Assembly: GCF_014137975.1 (NCBI RefSeq)
Contig: NZ_JACGWZ010000008.1
Span: 62,001 to 126,000 of the forward strand
Reading direction: 5' to 3'
Origin: Halosaccharopolyspora lacisalsi
Lineage (GTDB): Bacteria > Actinomycetota > Actinomycetes > Mycobacteriales > Pseudonocardiaceae
DNA: 64,000 nt
Shown: positions 1 through 9,746 of the stretch, piece by piece
How positions within the stretch are numbered: the stretch's first letter is position 1
Layout: each line of letters begins with the position of its first letter
Made by a program: the position numbers and the translations under genes
Notes under the pieces: generated by a model
Database searches by the model: none
What the model was told of the DNA's origin: nothing
The model's input: the letters and a program-made list of their open reading frames with translations, nothing else

Positions 1-714
1 TAGTCCCTCGGCCAGGCCGGTGGCCCGTGCAACCCGCGAGCCCAGCGACACGACCTCGGTCGGTGCCCTGAGTTCGGGGAGCTGCTCGGCGCTGATCCCG
101 GCGTGGCGCAGGGCGGGTTCGTACCAGCTGAGGCTCGCCATCTCCTGCAGTCCGGTGCCCGAGGCCAGCGAGTGGTCGGTGACGAACTCCTCGGTGAAGG
201 CGGTGACCACGAAGTCCTTGAGCGCGCACCAGAACGAGACGCCCTCGGTCAGATCGGTGCGGCTACCGTTCAACCAGGCCAGCTTCACCATCACCGACTG
301 GGTGTGGATGGGGGTGCCCGTCGCCCTGTGCAGCTTCGAGGCGGTGTCCCAGTCCTCGCGCAACCGCGCGGCGACCGTGGCGGAGCGGGTGTCGCCCCAG
401 TTGAAGGCGGGAGTGACGGGCTTTCCCGAGCCGTCCAGCCCGAGCAGGGTGTGCATGGCGGTGCTGAACGAAAGCCCCTCGACCTCGTGTCCGGCGTCGA
501 CGGCCCACGTCACGCACTCGGCCACAGCTTCGATCGCACCTTCACGCACCGCTTCGGCGTCCTGAACCGCTTCGCCGGGTTCCTCGGTGCGCAGCTCGTT
601 CTCACGCTCGGTCTGGTGCAGCACCAGCCCCTCGCGGGTGGCGGCCACCACCTTCGTCGCCGTGGTCCCGACATCGATGCCGAGCAGAACCCCGTCCTTG
701 CCACCTGCACTCAT
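1..714 (-). CDS. FGGY-family sugar kinase, gluconokinase-like (N-terminal part)
   Basis: The reading frame runs off the left edge, so only the first 238 residues are visible. The protein opens with a phosphate-binding loop DVGTT at residues 14-18, as in the FGGY carbohydrate kinases, which use ATP to phosphorylate sugars or sugar acids. The stretch TPAFNWGDTRS near residue 105 and the segment around HTQSVMVKLAWL resemble gluconokinases of this family more than glycerol or xylulose kinases. The start ATG was chosen because it is the only one placed just before the phosphate loop. Substrate specificity cannot be fixed without the C-terminal half. A sugar-acid kinase is likely; gluconate is a guess. 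Confidence 0.82.
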   Translation of the reverse strand, partial: MSAGGKDGVLLGIDVGTTATKVVAATREGLVLHQTERENELRTEEPGEAVQDAEAVREGAIEAVAECVTWAVDAGHEVEGLSFSTAMHTLLGLDGSGKPVTPAFNWGDTRSATVAARLREDWDTASKLHRATGTPIHTQSVMVKLAWLNGSRTDLTEGVSFWCALKDFVVTAFTEEFVTDHSLASGTGLQEMASLSWYEPALRHAGISAEQLPELRAPTEVVSLGSRVARATGLAEGL

Positions 715-771
715 GCCCCCCAACCTATCCGCCGACCGGGGAGGCAGGACCGAGGCAACCATCACACCGCG

Positions 772-1341
772 TTACGAATCCGGGTGGCGAGGGCGCCGCA
801 CCAGCGCGTCGAGGTCGACTCGCAGCTCGAGGGGATCGCCGGTGCGGAACACACCACCGTCGTCGAAGTACGTCTTGTAGACGGCTTCGTGCAGTCGATT
901 CTCGGCCAGGGCGACGGGATCGTCGAGATCGACCACCCAGTAGCAGGGGATGCCCGCCCGCGCGTACTCGTGGCGCTTGACCACCCGGTCGGTCTGGGAC
1001 GATCCCGGCGAGACCACCTCCACGGCCAGCAGGACGTCCTGGGCGTACAGCCGGTTCGGGTTCTCGTCGATCCTGGCGGTGGCGGCGAGCACGACGTCGG
1101 GAACGCGGACGAGGGGCGGCCACGTGGCCGCGAGCACCACCTCCACGTCCGGCACCGCCTCCCACTCGGCGGGAAGCTGCTGGTTGAGGCATCCGACCAG
1201 GGCGCCGACGACACGCTGGTGGAGGCTGGCTGCTTTCGGGGTCACGTGCAGGACGCCTTCCTGGAGCTCGTAGCGGCGCGAGTTGTCCTCGGGCAGCTGC
1301 TCGAACTCCTCCAGGGTCAGCAGGTGATCCGGCCAGGACAT
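772..1341 (-). CDS. Uma2-family (DUF820) PD-(D/E)XK nuclease-like protein
   Basis: This 189-residue protein has the Uma2/DUF820 restriction-endonuclease-like fold. The landmarks in order are an N-terminal LTLEEFEQLPED helix, PDVVLAA (metal-binding Asp), LAVEVVSPGS (Glu of the E-x-K core), a Lys-containing helix DRVVKRHEYARAG, and a closing strand YWVVDLD. These proteins are common orphan genes in actinomycetes and cyanobacteria, and their biological role is unknown. The start is ambiguous. The ATG at 1350 sits only one base after GGGGAGG, while the ATG at 1341 is about ten bases after it and is preferred. It stands alone between the sugar kinase and the asd terminator. Confidence 0.82.
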   Translation of the reverse strand: MSWPDHLLTLEEFEQLPEDNSRRYELQEGVLHVTPKAASLHQRVVGALVGCLNQQLPAEWEAVPDVEVVLAATWPPLVRVPDVVLAATARIDENPNRLYAQDVLLAVEVVSPGSSQTDRVVKRHEYARAGIPCYWVVDLDDPVALAENRLHEAVYKTYFDDGGVFRTGDPLELRVDLDALVRRPRHPDS

Positions 1342-1433
1342 CGTGGTCATGCCTCCCCTATCGGCAACCGGCGGCACGAGCTTCAGGCTTCACCGAGCCG
1401 AACACCGGTTCGGGTGAAGCGGTGCGATGTGGA

Positions 1434-1476
1434 AGTGCCGGCGCCCACGCCCGGTGGTCGAGGGGGCGCCGGCACT
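1434..1476 (-). terminator. Hairpin after ask-asd
   Basis: A perfect 13-bp inverted repeat (AGTGCCGGCGCCC with its complement) separated by 17 bases lies just beyond the asd stop codon. It has no T-run, as is usual for actinomycete terminators. A weaker stem follows at about 1387-1420. Confidence 0.6.
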
Positions 1477-1483
1477 CACCCGA

Positions 1484-2551
1484 TCAGCCCTGGGCCAGCG
1501 TCTCGGCGATCTCGTAGGTGTTCAGCGCCGCGCCCTTGCGCAGGTTGTCACCGCAGACGAAGAACTCCAGCGTGTTCGGGAAGTCCAGCGCCTGGCGCAC
1601 CCGGCCCACGTAGGTCCGGTCCTGACCCACGACCTCGGCCGGGGTCGGGAACACCTGCTGCTCCGGGTCGTCGTGCACCGCGATCGACGGGGCCGCCTCG
1701 AGCACCTGGTGAGCCCGCTCGACGCCGACCTCGTTCTCGAAGGTCGCGTGCACGGCCAGGGAGTGCGTGGTGACCACCGGTACCCGCACGCAGGTGGCCG
1801 AGACCTTCAGCTCGGAAAGGCCGAGGATCTTGCGGGACTCGTTGCGGACCTTGAGTTCCTCCGAGGTCCACCCGTCCTCCTTGCGCGAACCCGCCCACGG
1901 CACGACGTTGAGCGCCAGCGGCGCCTTGAACGGCGTCTCCTCCGGCACTCCGGCGGCGGTCAGCGCCTCGGCCACGTCACCGGAGCGCTCGCCGACCTCC
2001 TTGCCCGCCACGGCGGAGATCTCGTCGCGCAGCCGGTCGACGCCCTCCTGCCCGGAGCCCGAAGCCGCCTGGTAGGACGAGACGACGAGCTCGCGCAGCC
2101 CGAACTCCTGGTGCAGCGCCCCCAGAGCGGTCATCATGGACAGCGTCGTGCAGTTCGGGTTGGCGATGATGCCCTTCGGGCGCTCGTGCACCTTCGCGGC
2201 GTTGACCTCGGGCACCACCAGCGGCACCTCGGGGTTCATGCGGAACGCCCCCGAGTTGTCCACCGCGATCGCACCGCAGTCGACCGCGACCGGCGCCCAG
2301 CGCTCGGAGAGCTCGTCGGGCACGTCGAACATCGCGATGTCGACGCCCTCGAAGGCCTCCGGGCTCAGCTCCACCACGGTGCGCTCGACACCGCGCACGG
2401 TGATCTTCTTGCCCGCCGAGCGGGGTGAGGCGATCAGTCGGATCTCGCCCCACGGCACGGTTTCCCGCTGGTTCATAATATCGATCATGACGCTGCCGAC
2501 GGCGCCGGTGGCTCCGACGACGGCCACGGTCGGTCCCGTGTTCGTGTTCAT
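1484..2551 (-). CDS. asd: Aspartate-semialdehyde dehydrogenase
   Basis: This 355-residue enzyme reduces aspartyl-4-phosphate to aspartate semialdehyde, the branch point to lysine/diaminopimelate, threonine and methionine. The N-terminal NADP-binding motif VGATGAVGS is at about residues 12-20. The active-site cysteine lies in NPNCTT near residue 134, and the substrate-binding segment around SGSGQEGV follows. Length matches the bacterial family. The ATG follows the stop codon of the upstream aspartokinase gene with no gap (TGA-ATG), so the two genes form one operon with coupled translation. Its own ribosome-binding site must lie inside the end of ask. Confidence 0.97.
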   Translation of the reverse strand: MNTNTGPTVAVVGATGAVGSVMIDIMNQRETVPWGEIRLIASPRSAGKKITVRGVERTVVELSPEAFEGVDIAMFDVPDELSERWAPVAVDCGAIAVDNSGAFRMNPEVPLVVPEVNAAKVHERPKGIIANPNCTTLSMMTALGALHQEFGLRELVVSSYQAASGSGQEGVDRLRDEISAVAGKEVGERSGDVAEALTAAGVPEETPFKAPLALNVVPWAGSRKEDGWTSEELKVRNESRKILGLSELKVSATCVRVPVVTTHSLAVHATFENEVGVERAHQVLEAAPSIAVHDDPEQQVFPTPAEVVGQDRTYVGRVRQALDFPNTLEFFVCGDNLRKGAALNTYEIAETLAQG

Positions 2552-3070
2552 TCAGCGACCACTCCCCGCGTACACGACGGCTTCCTCGTCGGAGCCGAGC
2601 TCGAAGGCCGAGTGCAGCGCACTGACCGCGGACTCAAGTTGGGTGTCGGCGACCAGCACCGAGATCCGGATCTCCGAGGTGTTGATGATCTCGATGTTCA
2701 CCCCGGCGTCGGACAACGCCTCGCAGAACGTCGCCGTCACCCCGGGGTGCGAGCGCATCCCGGCGCCGACCAGCGAGACCTTGCCGACGTTGTCGTCGTA
2801 GACGACCTCGAAGAACCCGACCTCCCCGGAGACCTTCTCCAGCTCCGCGACCGCCTCGCCGCCGTTGCTGCGCGACACGGTGAAGGTCACGTCGGTACGT
2901 CCCGAGTCCGTGCTGGAGACGTTCTGCAGCACCATGTCGATGTCGATCTCGGCGTCGGCGACCGCGCGGAAGATCCTGCCCGCCACTCCGGGGCTGTCCG
3001 GGACACCGCGCACGGTGACCTTGGCCTCCGACCGGTCGTGGGCCACGCCGGTGATCATCGCCTGTTCCAC
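2552..3070 (-). CDS. ask: Aspartokinase beta chain from an internal start
   Basis: Inside ask, in the same frame, a GTG codon beginning VEQAMITG is preceded by GGAGG with an eight-base spacer (3079-3083). Actinobacterial aspartokinases such as that of Corynebacterium glutamicum are known to be alpha2-beta2 proteins whose beta subunit starts at the equivalent GTG. The beta chain here would be 172 residues and consist of the two regulatory ACT domains only. The ribosome-binding site and start are seen directly; the use of this start is inferred from the family. Confidence 0.7.
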   Translation of the reverse strand: MEQAMITGVAHDRSEAKVTVRGVPDSPGVAGRIFRAVADAEIDIDMVLQNVSSTDSGRTDVTFTVSRSNGGEAVAELEKVSGEVGFFEVVYDDNVGKVSLVGAGMRSHPGVTATFCEALSDAGVNIEIINTSEIRISVLVADTQLESAVSALHSAFELGSDEEAVVYAGSGR

Positions 3071-3817
3071 GGAAAGATCCTCCACTGAGCCGGACACGAT
3101 CGTTCCGGACTTGGGTGAGTACGAAGAGCGCACGTGCAGCGGCACGCCGTATCGGCGGGCGTACTCCACGGCGCGCAGGTGCAGCACCTTCGCGCCCGTG
3201 GCCGCCAGTTCCAGCATCTCCTCGTAGGTGATGCGGTCGAGATGCCTGGCGTCCGGCGCGATGCGCGGATCCGCCGTGTACACACCGTCGACGTCGGTGT
3301 AGATCTCGCACACATCGGCGTTCAACGCGGCGGCGACCGCCACGGCCGTGGTGTCCGAGCCACCACGACCGAGCGTGGTGATGTCCTTGCTGTCCTGACT
3401 GACTCCCTGGAAGCCGGCGATCATGACGACCTGCCCCTCGTCGAGCGCTTCCTGCACCCGAGCGGGAGTGACGTCCATGATGCGGGCGTTCTGGTGCGCC
3501 GAGGTGGTGATCACACCGGCCTGCGAGCCGGAGAGCGAGCGGGCCTGCTCGCCGAGCGACTCGATCGCCATCGCCACCAGGGCGTTGGAGATCCGCTCAC
3601 CCGCGGTCAGCAACATGTCGAGCTCGCGTTCCGGCGGGTCCGAATTCACCTGCCGGGCCAGGTCGAGCAGTTCGTCGGTGGTGTCTCCCATAGCGGAGCA
3701 CACCACGACCACGTCGTTACCGTCCCTGCGAGTCTCGACGATGCGTTCGGCGACCCGTTTGATTCGATCAGCACTCTCGAGGGAGGAACCGCCGTACTTC
3801 TGGACGACGAGCGCCAC
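2552..3817 (-). CDS. ask: Aspartokinase (alpha chain)
   Basis: This 421-residue protein catalyses ATP-dependent phosphorylation of aspartate, the first step of the aspartate family pathway. The N-terminus carries the signature VVQKYGGSS, followed by the kinase fold and [11 protein letters not shown] near residue 150. Two ACT domains fill roughly residues 265-421 and would carry lysine/threonine feedback. The GTG start was chosen because GAGGAGG lies ten bases upstream and the resulting N-terminus ([10 protein letters not shown]) matches actinobacterial aspartokinases. An upstream in-frame ATG at 3850 has no such support. It is the first gene of the ask-asd operon. Confidence 0.96.
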   Translation of the reverse strand: MALVVQKYGGSSLESADRIKRVAERIVETRRDGNDVVVVCSAMGDTTDELLDLARQVNSDPPERELDMLLTAGERISNALVAMAIESLGEQARSLSGSQAGVITTSAHQNARIMDVTPARVQEALDEGQVVMIAGFQGVSQDSKDITTLGRGGSDTTAVAVAAALNADVCEIYTDVDGVYTADPRIAPDARHLDRITYEEMLELAATGAKVLHLRAVEYARRYGVPLHVRSSYSPKSGTIVSGSVEDLSVEQAMITGVAHDRSEAKVTVRGVPDSPGVAGRIFRAVADAEIDIDMVLQNVSSTDSGRTDVTFTVSRSNGGEAVAELEKVSGEVGFFEVVYDDNVGKVSLVGAGMRSHPGVTATFCEALSDAGVNIEIINTSEIRISVLVADTQLESAVSALHSAFELGSDEEAVVYAGSGR

Positions 3818-4189
3818 GTGTAACAAACCTCCTCGAGCCGTTCCTCGCATGCCCCGCGAGGAGCCTCACCGGGCGAAAACCCCCGCAAGGCGCGGACAGC
3901 CCGGGTGCGGACGTCCCGCACTGACACCGGGGCTGACGAAACCGACGGGGAAACAACACCGAAAGACCGGCGCCGCGCCGACGACTTCGTCGGCCTGCGG
4001 AGGAACAGCGCCGAACCCGCCCGAACCCGGGCGAGCTCGGACACCCACTCGGGGTGCCCTCGAACAGGGGCGTCCTCTACCAGGCCGCTCCGCTGCCACA
4101 CCAGCCTACCGAAACCTCACCGCCCAAGCCCACTCCCATCGGGGGTGACTAGCCTGGTGGTTCAGGTTGTCGACAGGGAGAGGAACCCG
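3818..4189. other. Divergent intergenic region ask / mannosyltransferase
   Basis: No gene is supported in this stretch. It must hold the promoters of the ask-asd operon on the minus strand and of the PIG-V-like gene on the plus strand. An 8-bp inverted repeat GCCGACGA/TCGTCGGC with a two-base loop lies at 3977-3994 and could be an operator or a chance hairpin. I see no riboswitch-like or leader-peptide structure upstream of ask. Confidence 0.4.
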
Positions 4190-5431
4190 TTGTCCACCAC
4201 CGACCCAGCAGTCGATCCGCACCGGGCCGGCACCACGGACACGACCCCCACGCTGCGGCGACGCGGTTCCTCGGCGCTGCGGGAACGGGTTCGCACCCCC
4301 CTGCGGCGGTACAACCGCGAACTCCTGCTGCTGGCTCCGGGTGTGGTTTATCTCGCCATCCGGCTCTTCGGGGTGCTGGTGCTGTCCTGGCTCTCGGCGG
4401 CCAACGACGAGTCGACGCTGAACAACCTGCGGTCGTGGGACGGCCAGTGGTACCTGGAGATCGCCGCGCACGGCTACGGCGGTGTCGACCCGAACATGGT
4501 CGACGGCCACGGCAACCGGCACCCGGAGACCCCCCTCGCGTTCTTCCCCGCCTACCCACTGCTGATTCGGCTGTTCGCCGTGCTGCCGGGGCTGGGCGTG
4601 TCCGCGGCGGCGATCGTCGTGAACCTGGTGGCGGGCATCGTCTGCGCGTACGGGCTGGCCCGGCTGGGACGCCGGATCGGCGGTTCCCACTCGGTCGGGC
4701 TGCTGTGGGTGGCGCTGTTCGCTGCGGCACCGATGTCGGTCGTGCTGTCGATGGCGTACTCGGAGGCGGTGTTCTGCGCCCTGGCCGTGTGGGCGCTGAT
4801 CGGTGTGATCGAGCGCAAATGGCTGCTGGCGGGCCTGTGCTGCGCCGCCGCCGGAGCGGTCCGGCCGACGGCGGCGGCCCTGATCGCCGTGGTCGGGCTG
4901 GCCGCGCTGATCGCGATCGTGCGGCGGCGGGACAGCTGGCGCCCGTGGGCGGCGATGGTGCTGGCTCCCTCGGGAATGCTGGTCTACCTCGGTTGGGTGG
5001 CCGTGCTGACCGACGACGTCAACGGCTACTTCGAACTGCAGCAGCGCGGCTGGGACTCCGCCTTCGACGGCGGGGTGGCCACGGCCACGTTCATGCTCGA
5101 GACCCTCTCCGGCGACAAGTCGGTGCTGGAGACCTTCACCGTGTGGATCGTCCTGGCCGCGCTGGTGCTCATGGTGCTGTGCCTGCGGAACCGGATGCCG
5201 TGGCCACTGGTGCTGTTCGCCTTCCTCGTGCTCGCCCAGGACCTGGGGTCCGACGGGCTGATGTACTCGAAGGTCCGGCTGCTGCTGCCCGCCTTCCCGC
5301 TGCTGCTGCCCGTGGCCATCGGCCTGGCCCGCCGCCGCACGGCGACCGCCGTGAGCACGACCGTGCTGCTCGTAGCGTTCGGCTCGTGGTTCGGCGCCTA
5401 CTCCCTGACAGCCTGGCAGTACGCCATGTGA
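4190..5431 (+). CDS. PIG-V-type polytopic mannosyltransferase
   Basis: This is a 413-residue integral membrane protein with roughly ten hydrophobic segments. The first luminal loop carries RSWDGQWYLEIAAHGY, followed by PLAFFPAYPLLIR. This Asp-containing loop and the AFFPxYPLL motif are typical of the PIG-V family, GT-C mannosyltransferases that use polyprenyl-phosphate-mannose. In actinobacteria, relatives such as PimE extend phosphatidylinositol mannosides and related cell-envelope glycans. The start is a TTG six bases after GGGAGAGG. A longer frame reaching to 3905 would add a charged, unfolded-looking N-terminus and lacks a ribosome-binding site. The exact acceptor is unknown. Confidence 0.8.
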   Translation: MSTTDPAVDPHRAGTTDTTPTLRRRGSSALRERVRTPLRRYNRELLLLAPGVVYLAIRLFGVLVLSWLSAANDESTLNNLRSWDGQWYLEIAAHGYGGVDPNMVDGHGNRHPETPLAFFPAYPLLIRLFAVLPGLGVSAAAIVVNLVAGIVCAYGLARLGRRIGGSHSVGLLWVALFAAAPMSVVLSMAYSEAVFCALAVWALIGVIERKWLLAGLCCAAAGAVRPTAAALIAVVGLAALIAIVRRRDSWRPWAAMVLAPSGMLVYLGWVAVLTDDVNGYFELQQRGWDSAFDGGVATATFMLETLSGDKSVLETFTVWIVLAALVLMVLCLRNRMPWPLVLFAFLVLAQDLGSDGLMYSKVRLLLPAFPLLLPVAIGLARRRTATAVSTTVLLVAFGSWFGAYSLTAWQYAM

Positions 5432-5487
5432 GTCACTCGGCTCCACCGGTTTCTGGAATGAACTCGCGAAAACGGAGGTCGATCATC

Positions 5488-6099
5488 GTGAACGAGGACC
5501 CGACAGTGGGCAAGCCCGCGGACTCCTCGGTGCCGTTGCACCCGCTGCTGGCCGAGCGGTGGAGCCCGCGCGGGCTCGATCCGGAGGTGGAACTGACCGA
5601 CAAGCAGTTCACCGCCCTGTTCGAGGCCGCCAGGTGGGCACCGTCGTGGGGCAACACCCAACCCGCGCGCTACCTGGCCGGGCGGCGCGGTGACGAGGCC
5701 TTCACCCGAATCCTCTCGACGCTCTCCCGCGGCAACCACGGCTGGGCGGCCAACGCCGCAGTGCTGGCGATCGGAGTCACCCGGACGGTCGACGAAGAGG
5801 GCGAACCGCTGCCCTACGGCGAGTACGGACTCGGGCTGGCCACCGAGAACCTGGTGCTGCAGGCCGTGTCCGAGGGTCTCGTCGCCCACCAGATGGCCGG
5901 GTTCGACCGGGAGGCCGCCCGCGCCGAGTTCGCCGTCCCGCAGGGCTTCGAACCCCTCGTGGCGATCGCCGTCGGCGCCCGGGGGACGACCGACGAGCTC
6001 CCGGACAAGTTGCGCGAGAAGGAAGCCGCGCCACGCTCGCGCAAACCGCTGTCGGACGTGGTGTTCAGTGGCAACTGGGGGGATCCCACCTTCCCCTGA
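5488..6099 (+). CDS. Nitroreductase-family flavoprotein
   Basis: This 203-residue protein has the nitroreductase fold that binds FMN. The landmarks are RWSPRGLD (Arg-Ser/Trp phosphate contact), AARWAPSWGNTQPAR (the S-x-x-N-x-Q-P FMN/substrate motif), a central helix GLATENLVLQAVSEGL and the usual closing segment near EPLVAIAVG. Such enzymes reduce quinones, nitroaromatics or enones with NAD(P)H, and the physiological substrate is not predictable. The GTG start lies nine bases after GGAGG. An ATG at 5458 in the same frame lacks this signal. It follows the mannosyltransferase by about 55 bases and may share its transcript. Confidence 0.9.
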   Translation: MNEDPTVGKPADSSVPLHPLLAERWSPRGLDPEVELTDKQFTALFEAARWAPSWGNTQPARYLAGRRGDEAFTRILSTLSRGNHGWAANAAVLAIGVTRTVDEEGEPLPYGEYGLGLATENLVLQAVSEGLVAHQMAGFDREAARAEFAVPQGFEPLVAIAVGARGTTDELPDKLREKEAAPRSRKPLSDVVFSGNWGDPTFP

Positions 6100-6140
6100 G
6101 TCGCCCGTCCATGTGAAGTTGCGCGTTCGAAATGCGTGAT

Positions 6141-6164
6141 CCATTACCTACCGTCAAGTAATGG
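6141..6164. promoter_or_regulatory. Inverted repeat upstream of kynureninase-like gene
   Basis: CCATTAC and GTAATGG form a perfect 7-bp inverted repeat with a ten-base spacer, directly before the kynureninase-like start. It is A/T-rich compared with its surroundings, which suits an operator. The binding protein is unknown. Confidence 0.4.
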
Positions 6165-6185
6165 AGTAGACCTTCACTCGTGTGG

Positions 6186-7334
6186 ATGAGTACGAGGACA
6201 GCCGCGACAGCGCTCGACGAGGTGGATCCACTGGCGAAGCTGCGGAACCACCGCGGTCCGTCGCCCGGTGTGATCCACCTGGACGGCAACAGCACGAGTC
6301 CCGCCATCGACACGGCGATACGACCACGCAGGTTCATCGAGCACCACTGGGCGCGTCCACCGAGGGGGCACAACCCCTTCCCCGAGCTCCGCGGCGCCGT
6401 ACGGGACCTCGCCGCCCTGCTCGGGGCGTCGGCCTCCGAACTCGCGCTCACCGACTCCTCCTCGATGAACCTGTTCCGGGCGCTGGTGGCCGGTGCCGAA
6501 CTGCGCCCGGGACGGTCGGTGCTCGTGGTGGGCCGTGACTGCTTCCCGATCGACCGCTACCTGGCCCGCTCGGCGGCCGACTTCACCGGCAGCGAGCTCG
6601 TGCTGCTCGACGACCTCGCCGAGCTGGACGAGGTGCTGGACGAGCGCACGGCGGTCGTGGCGCTGGCCCACGTCGACGACCGATCCGGCGCGGTGCGCGA
6701 CGCGGCCGGAATCACCGCCGAGATCCACCGGGCGGGTGCGCTGGCGCTGTGGGACCTGAGCAATTCGGCGGGGGCCCTGCACGTGGATCTGGGGACCTGG
6801 GAGGCGGACTTCGCCATCGGCTGCGGCGACAAGTACCTGGGTGGTGGAGCGGGAGCTCCGGCGTACCACTTCGTCGCCGAGCGGCACCACGCCACCGAGC
6901 GCACCGCCGGTACGTCGCCGGCGGGGAGGCGGACGAGCTCGCCCACGCTCTCGGTCGCCGGTTTCCGCGAGAGCCTGTCCCGACTCGGCGCCGTCACTTC
7001 CGCGTCGTTGCAGAACAAGACCTCGTCGCTCGTCGAGCTCTTCCTCACCCGGCTGGAGCCGTACCGCGACGGGACGGCCCCGGAGGTCCTGGAGCCGCCC
7101 AAGGGGGCGCCCCGAGGCGCGCAGGTCGTGCTGCGTCACCACCACGCCCGCTACCTGGTGCAGGGACTGTTCGCCCACGGGGTGATCGTCGACTTCGTCG
7201 AACCGGACCTGCTGCGGTTCGGGTTCTCCCCCGCCTGGTTGAGCTACGTCGACGTCTGGGAGGCGGTCGAGGCGCTCGGCACCGTGCTGCACGAGCTGCC
7301 GGCGGGGTTCGACCCCGAGAACGGACGATCCTGA
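6186..7334 (+). CDS. Kynureninase-like PLP enzyme (aminotransferase class V)
   Basis: This 382-residue fold-type-I PLP enzyme is closest in layout to kynureninase, which cleaves kynurenine to anthranilate and alanine. It carries the family opener HLDGNS, then TDSSSMNLFRAL, WDLSNSAGA and GCGDKYLGGGAGAPAY, where the Lys is the expected PLP Schiff-base residue, and ends with DFVEPDLLRFGFSP. Two family positions differ. The usual DLAHSAGA has Asn instead of His, and the Tyr before the PLP lysine (GCxYKYL) is Asp. No tryptophan dioxygenase or formamidase gene is nearby, so the reaction may differ. The start is uncertain: GTG at 6180 is also possible, and only a weak GGAG lies at 6163-6166. Confidence 0.8.
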   Translation: MSTRTAATALDEVDPLAKLRNHRGPSPGVIHLDGNSTSPAIDTAIRPRRFIEHHWARPPRGHNPFPELRGAVRDLAALLGASASELALTDSSSMNLFRALVAGAELRPGRSVLVVGRDCFPIDRYLARSAADFTGSELVLLDDLAELDEVLDERTAVVALAHVDDRSGAVRDAAGITAEIHRAGALALWDLSNSAGALHVDLGTWEADFAIGCGDKYLGGGAGAPAYHFVAERHHATERTAGTSPAGRRTSSPTLSVAGFRESLSRLGAVTSASLQNKTSSLVELFLTRLEPYRDGTAPEVLEPPKGAPRGAQVVLRHHHARYLVQGLFAHGVIVDFVEPDLLRFGFSPAWLSYVDVWEAVEALGTVLHELPAGFDPENGRS

Positions 7335-7348
7335 CGGCGATCGCGACC

Positions 7349-7639
7349 TCAGCCGAAGACGCGGGAGAGCAACGCGGCCAGCAGGAGCCAGAAACACGCG
7401 GCCAACCCGAAGTCGAGCAGCACCTGCACCACGTGCCCCGGCGCGTCGACGAGGCCGGGGAAGAACAGCGCGAGCGGACCCGCCGCCTGCGCCACCGAAC
7501 TCTCCAGCCCTGCGGCTGAGGGTATGTCGACCAGCACGAACACCGCGTGCAGCACCAGGATCACGGCCACGAGGAAGCCCGCACCGTTGATCAGCGTCGC
7601 CACCGGCGACTGCCCCTTCTTGCCCTTCTTCGCAGCCAT
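7349..7639 (-). CDS. Small two-helix membrane protein
   Basis: This 96-residue protein has a lysine-rich N-terminus (MAAKKGKKGQ), a first membrane segment at about 15-38 containing LVLHAVFVLVD, a loop, and a second membrane segment at about 70-93. I do not recognise a named family. The same architecture, including the LHxxFVxxD signature in helix 1 and an L-x-(F/Y)-GLAA signature in helix 2, recurs in the protein at 40426-40815, so the two look like distant paralogues. The start ATG is the only one before the basic N-terminus. It is convergent with the kynureninase-like gene. Confidence 0.75.
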   Translation of the reverse strand: MAAKKGKKGQSPVATLINGAGFLVAVILVLHAVFVLVDIPSAAGLESSVAQAAGPLALFFPGLVDAPGHVVQVLLDFGLAACFWLLLAALLSRVFG

Positions 7640-7747
7640 GTGCCCAGCCTGCCCGATCACGACTCGTTCCCGCTTCCAGCGTGAGCATGTCCACCATCCG
7701 GAACACTCGGTTGCGTGTCGGACACAGGTCGCGGTTAGGGTGGGTCC

Positions 7748-7792
7748 GTGGCTTACACCCTCCTGCTTCGCCGCCGCGACGGGGTCCGCTAG
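7748..7792 (+). CDS. leuA leader peptide (three consecutive Leu codons)
   Basis: A 14-codon frame starts at GTG after AGGGTGGG and encodes VAYTLLLRRRDGVR, then TAG. The adjacent CTC CTG CTT leucine codons and the following arginine run are as expected of a transcription-attenuation leader, in which ribosome stalling at Leu codons reports leucyl-tRNA supply. Leucine leader peptides before leuA are known from actinobacteria. The peptide lies 80 bases before leuA and runs into alternative stems. Confidence 0.72.
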   Translation: MAYTLLLRRRDGVR

Positions 7793-7828
7793 ACCGGCCC
7801 CTCGTCGCGGGGTACGAACGCGCCGGTC
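7776..7828 (+). promoter_or_regulatory. leuA: leuA attenuator stems
   Basis: Two mutually exclusive pairings are visible. GCGACGGGG at 7776-7784, inside the leader frame, can pair with CCCC-CGTCGC at 7798-7808. Alternatively GACCGGC at 7792-7798 pairs perfectly with GCCGGTC at 7822-7828, with CCCC/GGGG stacking inside. A ribosome stalled on the Leu codons would alter this balance. No T-run follows, so control could be by transcription or by masking the leuA start. Confidence 0.55.
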
Positions 7829-7832
7829 GTGA

Positions 7833-9671
<1,839 letters not shown>

Positions 9672-9685
9672 CGGACGCGCCCCTT

Positions 9686-9732
9686 GTGCGATTTTCCCTA
9701 AAGTTGTGCCACAACTTTAGGGAAAATCGCAC
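9686..9732. repeat. 47-bp perfect palindrome, copy 1 (bidirectional terminator)
   Basis: Each arm is 23 bases, beginning GTGCGATTTTCCCTAAAG, around a single central base. It lies exactly between the convergent ends of leuA and the SDR-like gene, so it can terminate transcription both ways (stems with A/T-rich segments TTTT and AAAA). A second copy with the same 20-base arms lies at 49293-49333. It is much less G+C-rich than the chromosome. Confidence 0.85.
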
Positions 9733-9746
9733 ACCCCACCGGGCGG

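Noticed and set aside
103-1773. Very long open frames antisense to asd, ask, leuA, dnaX and other genes
   Set aside because: In 70% G+C DNA the antisense frames of real genes stay open. These are Arg/Gly/His-rich, lack ribosome-binding sites and have no recognisable domains.
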